Shown: positions 33,445 to 47,143 of the stretch, one piece after another
Numbering within the stretch: the stretch's first letter is position 1
Layout of the letters: every line of letters starts with the position of its first letter
From: Caenorhabditis remanei
Taxonomy: Eukaryota > Nematoda > Chromadorea > Rhabditida > Rhabditidae
NCBI RefSeq assembly: GCF_010183535.1
Contig: NW_026526144.1
Span: forward strand, 207,055-271,054
Length of the DNA stretch: 64,000 nt
Direction: 5' to 3'
Notes under the pieces: model-generated
Told to the model about the DNA's origin: nothing
The model's input: only the letters and a program-made list of their open reading frames with translations
Databases searched by the model: none
Position numbers and translations under genes: made by a program

Positions 33445-36400
33445 ATGCATAATTCATCAACAACAGAAGGATTCATCTTTGAGGTATATATTAATAGAGT
33501 AATATTTTCATGAAATTGTGAGTTTTAGGAACAAGTGGGAGGTGCTAGAGTTCGCTTGATAAGTAAAAATGTTAAGAAAGCAGAAGGCCGTTTTCGTGGA
33601 ATTGTGGAACTAGTGACACTCTCCATCGAGTTACCTACAACTATGACATCTCACCCCCAAGCAGCCGAACTATTTTCGGAAACATTGGTGGAATTAGCAA
33701 AACGACACGACCCATTCAAAACAGCTAACACAATGGTTGGAATAGCAATAGATTCAGAAGAAAACCCGACATCAATCATCGGCATACCACTTCGCGAGAT
33801 CAGAAAAGTCACCACTGAGGAAATTGTTACAAATCTAAGCAGAATATCTCAATCAAATAAGTCTCCACTTGAATTGGATATTCCAAAGCTGGTTGTAACA
33901 TTCACATACGTCAATCCTCAGACGGGAAGCGGAAAAAGAAAGTTTGACACGGGCTCAATACTGGAACTAACTGCTTTCGAAAAGCGACAAAAACTTGAAG
34001 AGCTGGACACGGAACTTTTTAATGATTCGGAAACAAACAAGGCAAAACAAACAAGATCGAACATTATGCCGAATGAAGGTGAAGTTTAAATAATCATTCA
34101 ATATAACTAAATAAATTTTGCAGTTCTCGAGGATTGTCTACCGCATGCGTTGTATCAAGCTCAAATGTACCATGAGTGGAAACTATGTCAATCAGTAGAG
34201 AATTCGAAGAGATACCGTAGTTCAATCCGAAAATCTTATAAACGCCCAGGTATCTGTACTCATGTTTATGAGGCAGTTCAGAAAATGAAAGAAGTAAGCT
34301 GACAAAAACATAGAATTCCTTCAATCAATTTATTTTCCAGAGAGCAGGAATGACGAAATGCAGCAACTTTGATCGCCTGGACATAGAGCAATTCCAAAAG
34401 ACAGTGTTTGGAGGACAATACCAAATCACGTGCTTTGTCAAAACCTCCAAAGTACCTTACTATGTTGGCCCATATCTCGGACCAGGAAAACAACTCGTTT
34501 TATATCTAAGTGATGGTCATTATAGTGGAGTGAGAAGTGTTTGTGCATTACTGAAGACAAGGTTTTACTGTTTTCTATGCAATACAAGGTACACAAATGC
34601 ATCATCTCACTACAGTTGCCCACTGATTCATCGTTTGTGCGGTAAATCAAACTGTCCAAAAACAAAGAAAGGAGAAGAAATTAGATGTGAATCATGCACG
34701 GTACTTTTCCATTCCCAAGAATGCTATGATAACCACAGGAAAAAAGGTAATGTGAAATGAGAATATCCAACATATGTATTGTATTCTTACAGGACCAAAT
34801 GGAGGAAAAAGTCGTTGTGATTATACGAAAGCTTGTAAGAAGTGTAACGGTATATACTATACGAATAAAAATAAAGATGCCCACAAATGTGGCGAGAAGT
34901 GGTGTTATCGATGTAACTGTAAGAGAACCAAAAAACATGATTGTTTTATGCCGAAGTCAATCAAGAATGAGAAGAAACTAACTAGACAACGAGTGTACTT
35001 TGACATAGAGGTAGTGTATATTTGTATTAATGTTTTAACTGTTTCAAAATTTCAGAGTAGAGCAGATGAAAAGACAGGACAACAACACCCAGTTCTATTT
35101 GTTGCTTTGCGGTGCTGTCCAAATTGTTCAACAGTAATTCCAAAGGATGTCAGCATAACTAAAAAAGAAATATGCGAAAAATGTGCTCCTGATGGTCGTT
35201 TGAAGATAATAGAATGCATTTCACAACGTAATAGAGATGTAAATGTAGCTCAAGAACTAACGAAATGGCTTTTTGCGGATCATCACAGAGGTAGAGTGGT
35301 AGTAGCCCACAATGCATCGGGGTGAGTTTAAATTAAATGTTTTTCATCCTTATATGGGTTATTTAGATATGACGCACAATTCATACTCGAACAGATGATT
35401 TCAAGCAACAAAGCAACACCGAAACTGATTCTGGAAGGAACAAAATTAATTTTCATGGAACATAATGGTGTACGACTGTTGGACTCTATGAAGTTTTTAA
35501 CGATGAGTCTCGCAGCTATGGGAAAAGCTTTTGAAATTGACTCAGTCAAAGGGTAAGAAAACGTTAATTTTCAATTTGTACATTCGTAATTTTCAGAGAT
35601 TTCCCGGTTCTTTTTATCAAACCAGATCATTACGATTATGATGCCGACATCCCAGATGAAAAGTGGTATGATCTGAACAACAAAACATCCTCTGTCAAGA
35701 AGCAAATACTAAGTTTTTTGGAAAGTCAGAAAAATGTTCCTCAGAAGTTCAATTTCTATAACGAAATTGTGAAGTATTGTTACAATGATGTCTATATTTT
35801 ATCGAAGGCAATGAACATTTTCGAAACAGAATTTGAACAAATGACCAACGTGTGTCTGTTAGAGGTAAAAAACAGCTAGTAATATGCCTTATACGGTATT
35901 TATTCATTACAGGAATCTACTACAGCTGCGTCAGCTGCGGCAGTGGTGTTTAGAAGAAATCATCTTGACCCAGCAAAACCCATAGTCCTTGATGAAAAAC
36001 CATCTGTTTCGAAAACCAGCTCGGTTGTCAGCCAGAAATATCTCGCATGGTTCAGTCAAAAAGAAGGAGTACAAGTTAACATGTCGACAACTTATGGGGA
36101 AGAAAAGGTTGAAATAAATTCTAAAAATAACTAAAAACTAATAATTTACAGATTGGTAAATATAGAGTAGACGGTTTTGTACCACCGTGTGAAAAATATC
36201 CAAAAGGTTTGGTAATCGAATTTCAAGTAAGTTGCACTTATACCATAGTATTCCATTACATCAGTTGCAGGGATGTTATTGGCATGCTCATGATTGTACG
36301 TACGCTGAAGAATCTGTGATATCTGGTGAAAGTGCAAGAGATATCAGAGCAAGAGACGAGGCAAGATTTGAAGACTTAAAACAAATACACCCAGTAAAGG

Positions 36401-38228
36401 TAGTATGGGAATGTGAAGTAAATCAAGAACTTCTCAAAGATAGTGAAATGGCAAAGTTTTTTGAAGAGTATGAGCCTGTGGTATGTACATAGAAGAGAAA
36501 AAATAATTTAAACTATACCATTTAAGGGAATACTCCATTGTGAAAAGTCACTTGTGGGTGGAAGAACAGAAGTGTATCGCTTGCATGCTAACAATGTCCG
36601 TCAGTTTCTTCGTTACTTGGATGTAGTGAGGTAGGATATTTTAAAACAATCAATATTTTTACAGAAAAATACTTTTTCCAGTCTTTACCCCACTGTAATG
36701 AAACACGAAGCATTCCCAATTGGATCACCGGAAAACGTTCAAAGAAAAGACATGAAAAGTGTGATGACGAAACCAGATGATATACCATTTCGAGGATTCT
36801 TGAGTTGTAGAGTATTGCCTCCAAAGAATTTGAAACTTCCAATACTCCCAATGAAACTATCTGGAAAACTACTTTTTTGTCTTTGCAAGAGTAAGAACTA
36901 CATTTAATTTTCAATTCAAAGTAGTTATATTTTCAGAATGTGCTGTTGAAATGTGTAATCAAGAATGCACACACAGTGACGAAGAGAGGTCCTTCAATGG
37001 TACCTTTACAACCATTGAACTCCAAAAAGCTCTAAGCTTGGGTTATATCATAACCAACATTTATCACGTGAGTTCAGAAAATAGTTATTTAAATTCCAAA
37101 CATCTCAAAATTTGTAGGGTTTGAAGTATAATAATTGGGTACAAAACGATGAAAAAGGTGAAGGTGGACTCTTTACGTCTTATATAAATCAGATGATGGA
37201 AGAAAAAATTGTAAGTTTTCATACAACATTCAACATTTTTTAGATAGAAAAAGATTATTTCAGTATAGTTCCGGCTGGCCTTCAAATGTCAAGACCGATG
37301 AAGAGAAGGATGCGTTCTGTAAAGCTTATTTGGAAAAGGAACACATACACCTGACTGACCAAAGACGTTTCAAGAAAAACCCAGGAAAACGTGCCGTAGC
37401 TAAACTGATGCTCAATTCATTGGTAATAATTTGTTTTATTACCTTTTCTAATTTTATAATTTTGCAGTGGGGTAAATTTGCACAGAACGTCGATCGAGAA
37501 ACTACAACAATCATCACTGATCCGTGCGAGTTTTGGAATCTGGTGTATGACACCAGTGTAGTTATTTCCATCGTCCGATGTGTAAATGATGTTCTTGTTG
37601 TTAAACATCGAAAACAACAGGAAACACTCCAGAGTTTGAAGACAAGTGCCATGCAACTTGCATCCTACACAACATCTTATGCCCGTCTTCGACTTTACCG
37701 ATTTATGGAAATGGTTGGTGGAGAAAACATAATCTACACAGGTTTGTTATTGCGAAATAGCTCAAAAATATATTTTGTATTTTCACAGACACTGATTCCA
37801 TCATCTACGCAGTACCAGAAGGTACAAAAGACCCGTTGGAAATGGAAGTTGGACCTTATCTCGGACAGCTTACTGACGAATTAAGTGGCGAGATGACGGA
37901 GTTTGTCAGTCTAGGACCAAAGACTTATTGCTACAGAGACCTAATGAAAAACAATGAAGAGAAGATTGTCAGAAAGGCCAAAGGAATTACGATGAGTTCA
38001 CAGGTTGAGAAGTATGTAAACTTCGAAATGATGAGAGCGATGGTTGATGAAGCCATCAATAACACCGGAGAGCGAACGGAACATCTTCTACCTCAACACA
38101 CTATTCGTAGAGATAATTCTCACAAAATGTATAGTAAAAACACTGAAAAGGTATTTAAGTATACATTTAACAAGAGAAGACTCTTAGGCGATGGGACTAC
38201 ATTACCATTTGGTTACTGTCAACTTTGA
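33445..38228 (+). CDS. Protein-primed-type family B DNA polymerase (left copy)
   Basis: Eighteen exons join in frame to give about 1,330 residues: 33445-33483, 33529-34078, 34124-34293, 34341-34746, 34793-35010, 35056-35321, 35367-35552, 35597-35864, 35913-36107, 36152-36226, 36271-36480, 36527-36630, 36682-36890, 36937-37067, 37118-37210, 37264-37422, 37468-37741, 37789-38228. Residues ~14-165 form the domain shared with the small gene; ~310-455 is Cys/His-rich and probably zinc-binding. Exonuclease motifs are YFDIE (~458), HNASGYD (~550) and YCYNDVY (~672). A GCYWHAHDC block precedes the polymerase domain, as in Polinton and adenovirus-type enzymes. Palm motifs are DVVSLYPT (~894), KLMLNSLWGKF (~1090) and DTDS (~1185). 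All catalytic acids are present, so the enzyme looks active. The role is element replication from protein-capped ends. AATAAA at 38450. Confidence 0.9.
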
Positions 38229-39999
38229 ATTTGTTTATTTTTTGTTTGGTTTTATAAAAAGGCACCAGGAAAGAACACTTGTTTCTACCACCAAAACTTT
38301 TTTTTTTGTTGTATTTGATTATTTATCCAGGTTTAAAATACATTACTGTTTGATCCAAGAAGTCCATTGATTATTTTTTAGTTTAATTTGTATAATTTCT
38401 CACATTTTCCCTGTATATAGATGTATAATTAAAAAATTTTCTGTTTGTTAATAAAGTTAATTTCATCCAACCTATTTAAAAATAAAAATGGAAAACTGAT
38501 ACAAATAGAAATATTCCGATAAAAGTTATTCGGAAACGGATAGGTTTCACTTGATGTGTAAGAATCAAATCTCATATACGGTAAACGTCACTTGTTCAAA
38601 AAGAAACTCATTTGACGGCTGATAGTGTAGTGAAGAAAGATATCTATTTAACTTTTTAAAACATACATAACCTAATTCCACTTCTCTTTGTTTTCTTTTT
38701 TTTTAATTCATCAAGTCCAAATACTTTTTCGAAAAGTTTAATACCTATCATATAAGAATATCTTTTTTATATTTCGCAATGTTCAATTATTAAAGTCCCC
38801 TTCAAACCTGAAATATTTTTTTTTTCTAATCAATTTTTTAAAAGAAATAACTAGTATAGTTTCCCTCAATAAGAATAGAGTGGTTGTATTATGTGCCTTC
38901 ACAAATTGTGACACACTTTTTCCCTCTTTCCCACCAATGTGAGTCATGTTTGGTTAGTTCACCAAGGCCTTATGTTTGTGAATCATGACGCAAACTGTGT
39001 GCACATTAATTTTAACATAAAATATAAAATGAGTGATAGAAATATAATTTAACTCCATATTCCAAAGTATAAATCTTCCAAGTCTACTGAAAAATAAACG
39101 AAAAATATTATTCTAATTTGAATAATATACGAACTTGGTAAAAATAAAAAATAAATGTATTGTTTTTCTGGAATTTTTAATAAAAATTATCAGATATTTC
39201 ATTTCTTTCAGGACTTTTTCAAGTATTTTTTAATTATCTAGATGATCATTTCAATCAAAAATGTTAAAGTATAGAGAGAAATGAACGAAATATGCATTAA
39301 AATAGCAGAAATGAGCCAAAATTCGAAAAGTAAACTTCTGAAATATCCTAACTAATACAAATTTTGTACGGTTTTCAAACAAAACAAAAAATATTCTCCA
39401 AATTTAGTACGATTTTTACGAAATATACTAGAAAAATTATGAAAAATAGGTTTAGGTTGATTGTTTTTCTGGGATTTTTATTAAGAGGTATCAGATATTT
39501 TCGTGTTTTCCGTGCTTTTTCAAATAATTTTAAATGTCTAGATGAATTTTCAGATGAAAAATGTAAAAATGGTGATATAAATTTAGAGAAAAGTGTTGAA
39601 TTACCGGAAATATTAAGTAATTTCAAAGTTAACTTCTAAAATAAACAAACAGTAGTGCAAATTTTGTGCTGTTTTTAAACAAAACAAAAAATATTCTCCA
39701 AATTTAGTACGATTTTACGAAATATACTAGAAAAATTATGAAATAAATAGGTTTAAGTTGATATTTTTCCGTAATATCATAATATTAATCAGTTTAAAAT
39801 TAAATTTCTACGCGAAATAACATTTAATTTACATAATTTAGTACAATTTTATGAATTATACTAGAAAAATTATGAAGAAATAGGTTTAGATTGATATTTT
39901 TACGTTACATCATAGTAATAATTAGTTTAAAATTTAATTTCCATGTGAAATATCACTTGAGAAACCGTATACCAACCAACGAGAGAAGTATGGGGGTAC
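38229..39999 (+). repeat. AT-rich inner region with degenerate ~290-bp tandem repeats (left)
   Basis: No credible gene. From about 39150 inward a degenerate unit recurs. The CTCCAAATTTAGTACGA block is at 39397 and 39697, with a weaker copy near 39837. ATACTAGAAAAATTATGAA follows each one, and the TTTTTCTGG...ATCAGATATTT blocks are at ~39163 and ~39464. The unit decays towards the centre. An open frame at 39364-39639 is inside a repeat unit and is not taken as a gene. Mirror at 40588-42359. Confidence 0.7.
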
Positions 40000-40605
40000 G
40001 CTGAGCACCATTTTAATTTCGCATGCTGCGCTCTCTCACTCTCTCGTCGTGTGAGAGAGCTTCTCTGCGCTCTCTCACTCTCTCGCCTGTCTGCCCCCTC
40101 TTTCTCTAACATTGTCTCTAATTATGTTTTCTTTTGAGACGACCACTTGCCTAATTGATTTTGATGAGTCATACTTTCCCAACCTCTATCCTTTAATATG
40201 TTTTTTGAGAGCCTCTATGGGTCTTGAACCCTCAACTATCCGACTGTTGACTCAGACCCTAACCGCTAACACTAAGTGTGTAAGTCAGACCGACCGTCTT
40301 CATGTGGTTTATATATTCACCCGTCTCGGTCGGTCAGAGCAAATAGAGAGAGGGGCAAAGATTTCAAAACTGATAGAATGTAAGGCCCCTCTCTTTCATG
40401 TCGACACACTTAGTGATATCGTCTGAGTCAACAGTTTCTAGAGGCTCAAAAACATATTAAAGGATAGAGGTTGGGAAAGTATGACTCATCAAAATCAATT
40501 AGTCTAGTGTTCATCTAAAAAGAAAACATAATTAGAGACAATGTTATAAAAAGAGGAAAGCTTATTTTCCGAGAGGTGAGAGGGTCTGTACCCCCACACT
40601 TCTCT
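39982..40605. repeat. Central 624-bp hairpin segment with element-like ends
   Basis: It starts AGAGAAGTATGGGGGTAC and ends with the near-perfect complement, closely matching the outer ends of the 18.7-kb element (one G fewer, one substitution). The flanks are inverted (CCAACG and CGTTGG), not a direct 6-bp duplication. Inside, 40109-40257 and about 40421-40545 form a diverged inverted repeat, with ACACTAAGTGTG and a 9-bp GACCGACCG/CGGTCGGTC stem (40288-40296 with 40327-40335) nearer the centre. A 19-bp direct repeat (GCGCTCTCTCACTCTCTCG) occurs at 40028 and 40067. No coding capacity. Confidence 0.8.
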
Positions 40606-42359
40606 CGTTGGTTGGTATACGGTTTCTCAAGTGATATTTCACATGGAAATTAAATTTTAAACTAATTATTACTATGATGTAACGTAAAAATATCAATCTA
40701 AACCTATTTCTTCATAATTTTTCTAGTATAATTCATAAAATTGTACTAAATTATGTAAATTAAATGTTATTTCGCGTAGAAATTTAATTTTAAACTGATT
40801 AATATTATGATATTACGGAAAAATATCAACTTAAACCTATTTATTTCATAATTTTTCTAGTATATTTCGTAAAATCGTACTAAATTTGGAGAATATTTTT
40901 TGTTTTGTTTAAAAACAGCACAAAATTTGCACTACTGTTTGTTTATTTTAGAAGTTAACTTTGAAATTACTTAATATTTCCGGTAATTCAACACTTTTCT
41001 CTAAATTTATATCACCATTTTTACATTTTTCATCTGAAAATTCATCTAGACATTTAAAATTATTTGAAAAAGCACGGAAAACACGAAAATATCTGATACC
41101 TCTTAATAAAAATCCCAGAAAAACAATCAACCTAAACCTATTTTTCATAATTTTTCTAGTATATTTCGTAAAAATCGTACTAAATTTGGAGAATATTTTT
41201 TGTTTTGTTTGAAAACCGTACAAAATTTGTATTAGTTAGGATATTTCAGAAGTTTACTTTTCGAATTTTGGCTCATTTCTGCTATTTTAATGCATATTTC
41301 GTTCATTTCTCTCTATACTTTAACATTTTTGATTGAAATGATCATCTAGATAATTAAAAAATACTTGAAAAAGTCCTGAAAGAAATGAAATATCTGATAA
41401 TTTTTATTAAAAATTCCAGAAAAACAATACATTTATTTTTTATTTTTACCAAGTTCGTATATTATTCAAATTAGAATAATATTTTTCGTTTATTTTTCAG
41501 TAGACTTGGAAGATTTATACTTTGGAATATGGAGTTAAATTATATTTCTATCACTCATTTTATATTTTATGTTAAAATTAATGTGCACACAGTTTGCGTC
41601 ATGATTCACAAACATAAGGCCTTGGTGAACTAACCAAACATGACTCACATTGGTGGGAAAGAGGGAAAAAGTGTGTCACAATTTGTGAAGGCACATAATA
41701 CAACCACTCTATTCTTATTGAGGGAAACTATACTAGTTATTTCTTTTAAAAAATTGATTAGAAAAAAAAAATATTTCAGGTTTGAAGGGGACTTTAATAA
41801 TTGAACATTGCGAAATATAAAAAAGATATTCTTATATGATAGGTATTAAACTTTTCGAAAAAGTATTTGGACTTGATGAATTAAAAAAAAAAGAAAACAA
41901 AGAGAAGTGGAATTAGGTTATGTATGTTTTAAAAAGTTAAATAGATATCTTTCTTCACTACACTATCAGCCGTCAAATGAGTTTCTTTTTGAACAAGTGA
42001 CGTTTACCGTATATGAGATTTGATTCTTACACATCAAGTGAAACCTATCCGTTTCCGAATAACTTTTATCGGAATATTTCTATTTGTATCAGTTTTCCAT
42101 TTTTATTTTTAAATAGGTTGGATGAAATTAACTTTATTAACAAACAGAAAATTTTTTAATTATACATCTATATACAGGGAAAATGTGAGAAATTATACAA
42201 ATTAAACTAAAAAATAATCAATGGACTTCTTGGATCAAACAGTAATGTATTTTAAACCTGGATAAATAATCAAATACAACAAAAAAAAAAGTTTTGGTGG
42301 TAGAAACAAGTGTTCTTTCCTGGTGCCTTTTTATAAAACCAAACAAAAAATAAACAAAT

Positions 42360-45300
42360 TCAAAGTTGACAGTAACCAAATGGTAATGTAGTCCCATCGC
42401 CTAAGAGTCTTCTCTTGTTAAATGTATACTTAAATACCTTTTCAGTGTTTTTACTATACATTTTGTGAGAATTATCTCTACGAATAGTGTGTTGAGGTAG
42501 AAGATGTTCCGTTCGCTCTCCGGTGTTATTGATGGCTTCATCAACCATCGCTCTCATCATTTCGAAGTTTACATACTTCTCAACCTGTGAACTCATCGTA
42601 ATTCCTTTGGCCTTTCTGACAATCTTCTCTTCATTGTTTTTCATTAGGTCTCTGTAGCAATAAGTCTTTGGTCCTAGACTGACAAACTCCGTCATCTCGC
42701 CACTTAATTCGTCAGTAAGCTGTCCGAGATAAGGTCCAACTTCCATTTCCAACGGGTCTTTTGTACCTTCTGGTACTGCGTAGATGATGGAATCAGTGTC
42801 TGTGAAAATACAAAATATATTTTTGAGCTATTTCGCAATAACAAACCTGTGTAGATTATGTTTTCTCCACCAACCATTTCCATAAATCGGTAAAGTCGAA
42901 GACGGGCATAAGATGTTGTGTAGGATGCAAGTTGCATGGCACTTGTCTTCAAACTCTGGAGTGTTTCCTGTTGTTTTCGATGTTTAACAACAAGAACATC
43001 ATTTACACATCGGACGATGGAAATAACTACACTGGTGTCATACACCAGATTCCAAAACTCGCACGGATCAGTGATGATTGTTGTAGTTTCTCGATCGACG
43101 TTCTGTGCAAATTTACCCCACTGCAAAATTATAAAATTAGAAAAGGTAATAAAACAAATTATTACCAATGAATTGAGCATCAGTTTAGCTACGGCACGTT
43201 TTCCTGGGTTTTTCTTGAAACGTCTTTGGTCAGTCAGGTGTATGTGTTCCTTTTCCAAATAAGCTTTACAGAACGCATCCTTCTCTTCATCGGTCTTGAC
43301 ATTTGAAGGCCAGCCGGAACTATACTGAAATAATCTTTTTCTATCTAAAAAATGTTGAATGTTGTATGAAAACTTACAATTTTTTCTTCCATCATCTGAT
43401 TTATATAAGACGTAAAGAGTCCACCTTCACCTTTTTCATCGTTTTGTACCCAATTATTATACTTCAAACCCTACAAATTTTGAGATGTTTGGAATTTAAA
43501 TAACTATTTTCTGAACTCACGTGATAAATGTTGGTTATGATATAACCCAAGCTTAGAGCTTTTTGGAGTTCAATGGTTGTAAAGGTACCATTGAAGGACC
43601 TCTCTTCGTCACTGTGTGTGCATTCTTGATTACACATTTCAACAGCACATTCTGAAAATATAACTACTTTGAATTGAAAATTAAATGTAGTTCTTACTCT
43701 TGCAAAGACAAAAAAGTAGTTTTCCAGATAGTTTCATTGGGAGTATTGGAAGTTTCAAATTCTTTGGAGGCAATACTCTACAACTCAAGAATCCTCGAAA
43801 TGGTATATCATCTGGTTTCGTCATCACACTTTTCATGTCTTTTCTTTGAACGTTTTCCGGTGATCCAATTGGGAATGCTTCGTGTTTCATTACAGTGGGG
43901 TAAAGACTGGAAAAAGTATTTTTCTGTAAAAATATTGATTGTTTTAAAATATCCTACCTCACTACATCCAAGTAACGAAGAAACTGACGGACATTGTTAG
44001 CATGCAAGCGATACACTTCTGTTCTTCCACCCACAAGTGACTTTTCACAATGGAGTATTCCCTTAAATGGTATAGTTTAAATTATTTTTTCTCTTCTATG
44101 TACATACCACAGGCTCATACTCTTCAAAAAACTTTGCCATTTCACTATCTTTGAGAAGTTCTTGATTTACTTCACATTCCCATACTACCTTTACTGGGTG
44201 TATTTGTTTTAAGTCTTCAAATCTTGCCTCGTCTCTTGCTCTGATATCTCTTGCACTTTCACCAGATATCACAGATTCTTCAGCGTACGTACAATCATGA
44301 GCATGCCAATAACATCCCTGCAACTGATGTAATGGAATACTATGGTATAAGTGCAACTTACTTGAAATTCGATTACCAAACCTTTTGGATATTTTTCACA
44401 CGGTGGTACAAAACCGTCTACTCTATATTTACCAATCTGTAAATTATTAGTTTTTAGTTATTTTTAGAATTTATTTCAACCTTTTCTTCCCCATAAGTTG
44501 TCGACATGTTAACTTGTACTCCTTCTTTTTGACTGAACCATGCGAGATATTTCTGGCTGACAACCGAGCTGGTTTTCGAAACAGATGGTTTTTCATCAAG
44601 GACTATGGGTTTTGCTGGGTCAAGATGATTTCTTCTAAACACCACTGCCGCAGCTGACGCAGCTGTAGTAGATTCCTGTAATGAATAAATACCGTATAAG
44701 GCATATTACTAGCTGTTTTTTACCTCTAACAGACACACGTTGGTCATTTGTTCAAATTCTGTTTCGAAAATGTTCATTGCCTTCGATAAAATATAGACAT
44801 CATTGTAACAATACTTCACAATTTCGTTATAGAAATTGAACTTCTGAGGAACATTTTTCTGACTTTCCAAAAAACTTAGTATTTGCTTCTTGACAGAGGA
44901 TGTTTTGTTGTTCAGATCATACCACTTTTCATCTGGGATGTCGGCATCATAATCGTAATGATCTGGTTTGATAAAAAGAACCGGGAAATCTCTGAAAATT
45001 ACGAATGTACAAATTGAAAATTAACGTTTTCTTACCCTTTGACTGAGTCAATTTCAAAAGCTTTTCCCATAGCTGCGAGACTCATCGTTAAAAACTTCAT
45101 AGAGTCCAACAGTCGTACACCATTATGTTCCATGAAAATTAATTTTGTTCCTTCCAGAATCAGTTTCGGTGTTGCTTTGTTGCTTGAAATCATCTGTTCG
45201 AGTATGAATTGTGCGTCATATCTAAATAACCCATATAAGGATGAAAAACATTTAATTTAAACTCACCCCGATGCATTGTGGGCTACTACCACTCTACCTC

Positions 45301-47143
45301 TGTGATGATCCGCAAAAAGCCATTTCGTTAGTTCTTGAGCTACATTTACATCTCTATTACGTTGTGAAATGCATTCTATTATCTTCAAACGACCATCAGG
45401 AGCACATTTTTCGCATATTTCTTTTTTAGTTATGCTGACATCCTTTGGAATTACTGTTGAACAATTTGGACAGCACCGCAAAGCAACAAATAGAACTGGG
45501 TGTTGTTGTCCTGTCTTTTCATCTGCTCTACTCTGAAATTTTGAAACAGTTAAAACATTAATACAAATATACACTACCTCTATGTCAAAGTACACTCGTT
45601 GTCTAGTTAGTTTCTTCTCATTCTTGATTGACTTCGGCATAAAACAATCATGTTTTTTGGTTCTCTTACAGTTACATCGATAACACCACTTCTCGCCACA
45701 TTTGTGGGCATCTTTATTTTTATTCGTATAGTATATACCGTTACACTTCTTACAAGCTTTCGTATAATCACAACGACTTTTTCCTCCATTTGGTCCTGTA
45801 AGAATACAATACATATGTTGGATATTCTCATTTCACATTACCTTTTTTCCTGTGGTTATCATAGCATTCTTGGGAATGGAAAAGTACCGTGCATGATTCA
45901 CATCTAATTTCTTCTCCTTTCTTTGTTTTTGGACAGTTTGATTTACCGCACAAACGATGAATCAGTGGGCAACTGTAGTGAGATGATGCATTTGTGTACC
46001 TTGTATTGCATAGAAAACAGTAAAACCTTGTCTTCAGTAATGCACAAACACTTCTCACTCCACTATAATGACCATCACTTAGATATAAAACGAGTTGTTT
46101 TCCTGGTCCGAGATATGGGCCAACATAGTAAGGTACTTTGGAGGTTTTGACAAAGCACGTGATTTGGTATTGTCCTCCAAACACTGTCTTTTGGAATTGC
46201 TCTATGTCCAGGCGATCAAAGTTGCTGCATTTCGTCATTCCTGCTCTCTGGAAAATAAATTGATTGAAGGAATTCTATGTTTTTGTCAGCTTACTTCTTT
46301 CATTTTCTGAACTGCCTCATAAACATGAGTACAGATACCTGGGCGTTTATAAGATTTTCGGATTGAACTACGGTATCTCTTCGAATTCTCTACTGATTGA
46401 CATAGTTTCCACTCATGGTACATTTGAGCTTGATACAACGCATGCGGTAGACAATCCTCGAGAACTGCAAAATTTATTTAGTTATATTGAATGATTATTT
46501 AAACTTCACCTTCATTCGGCATAATGTTCGATCTTGTTTGTTTTGCCTTGTTTGTTTCCGAATCATTAAAAAGTTCCGTGTCCAGCTCTTCAAGTTTTTG
46601 TCGCTTTTCGAAAGCAGTTAGTTCCAGTATTGAGCCCGTGTCAAACTTTCTTTTTCCGCTTCCCGTCTGAGGATTGACGTATGTGAATGTTACAACCAGC
46701 TTTGGAATATCCAATTCAAGTGGAGACTTATTTGATTGAGATATTCTGCTTAGATTTGTAACAATTTCCTCAGTGGTGACTTTTCTGATCTCGCGAAGTG
46801 GTATGCCGATGATTGATGTCGGGTTTTCTTCTGAATCTATTGCTATTCCAACCATTGTGTTAGCTGTTTTGAATGGGTCGTGTCGTTTTGCTAATTCCAC
46901 CAATGTTTCCGAAAATAGTTCGGCTGCTTGGGGGTGAGATGTCATAGTTGTAGGTAACTCGATGGAGAGTGTCACTAGTTCCACAATTCCACGAAAACGG
47001 CCTTCTGCTTTCTTAACATTTTTACTTATCAAGCGAACTCTAGCACCTCCCACTTGTTCCTAAAACTCACAATTTCATGAAAATATTACTCTATTAATAT
47101 ATACCTCAAAGATGAATCCTTCTGTTGTTGATGAATTATGCAT
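42360..47143 (-). CDS. Protein-primed-type family B DNA polymerase (right copy)
   Basis: Mirror image of the left-arm gene with the same 18-exon structure; the exon translations checked are identical to the left copy. ATG at 47143, stop at 42360. The two polymerase genes point towards each other, converging on the central hairpin. Confidence 0.9.

Larger units (their letters stand above)
30941..39999 (+). repeat. Left arm of the 18.7-kb palindrome
   Basis: Order inward: terminus, AT-rich leader, small gene, polymerase gene, AT-rich repeat region. For most of the arm, paired positions sum to 80588; inside the homopolymer difference they sum to 80587. Confidence 0.93.

Noticed and set aside
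39364..39639. 91-aa open frame, mirrored at 40948-41223
   Set aside because: It falls in a degenerate AT-rich repeat unit, whose sister unit does not keep the frame.
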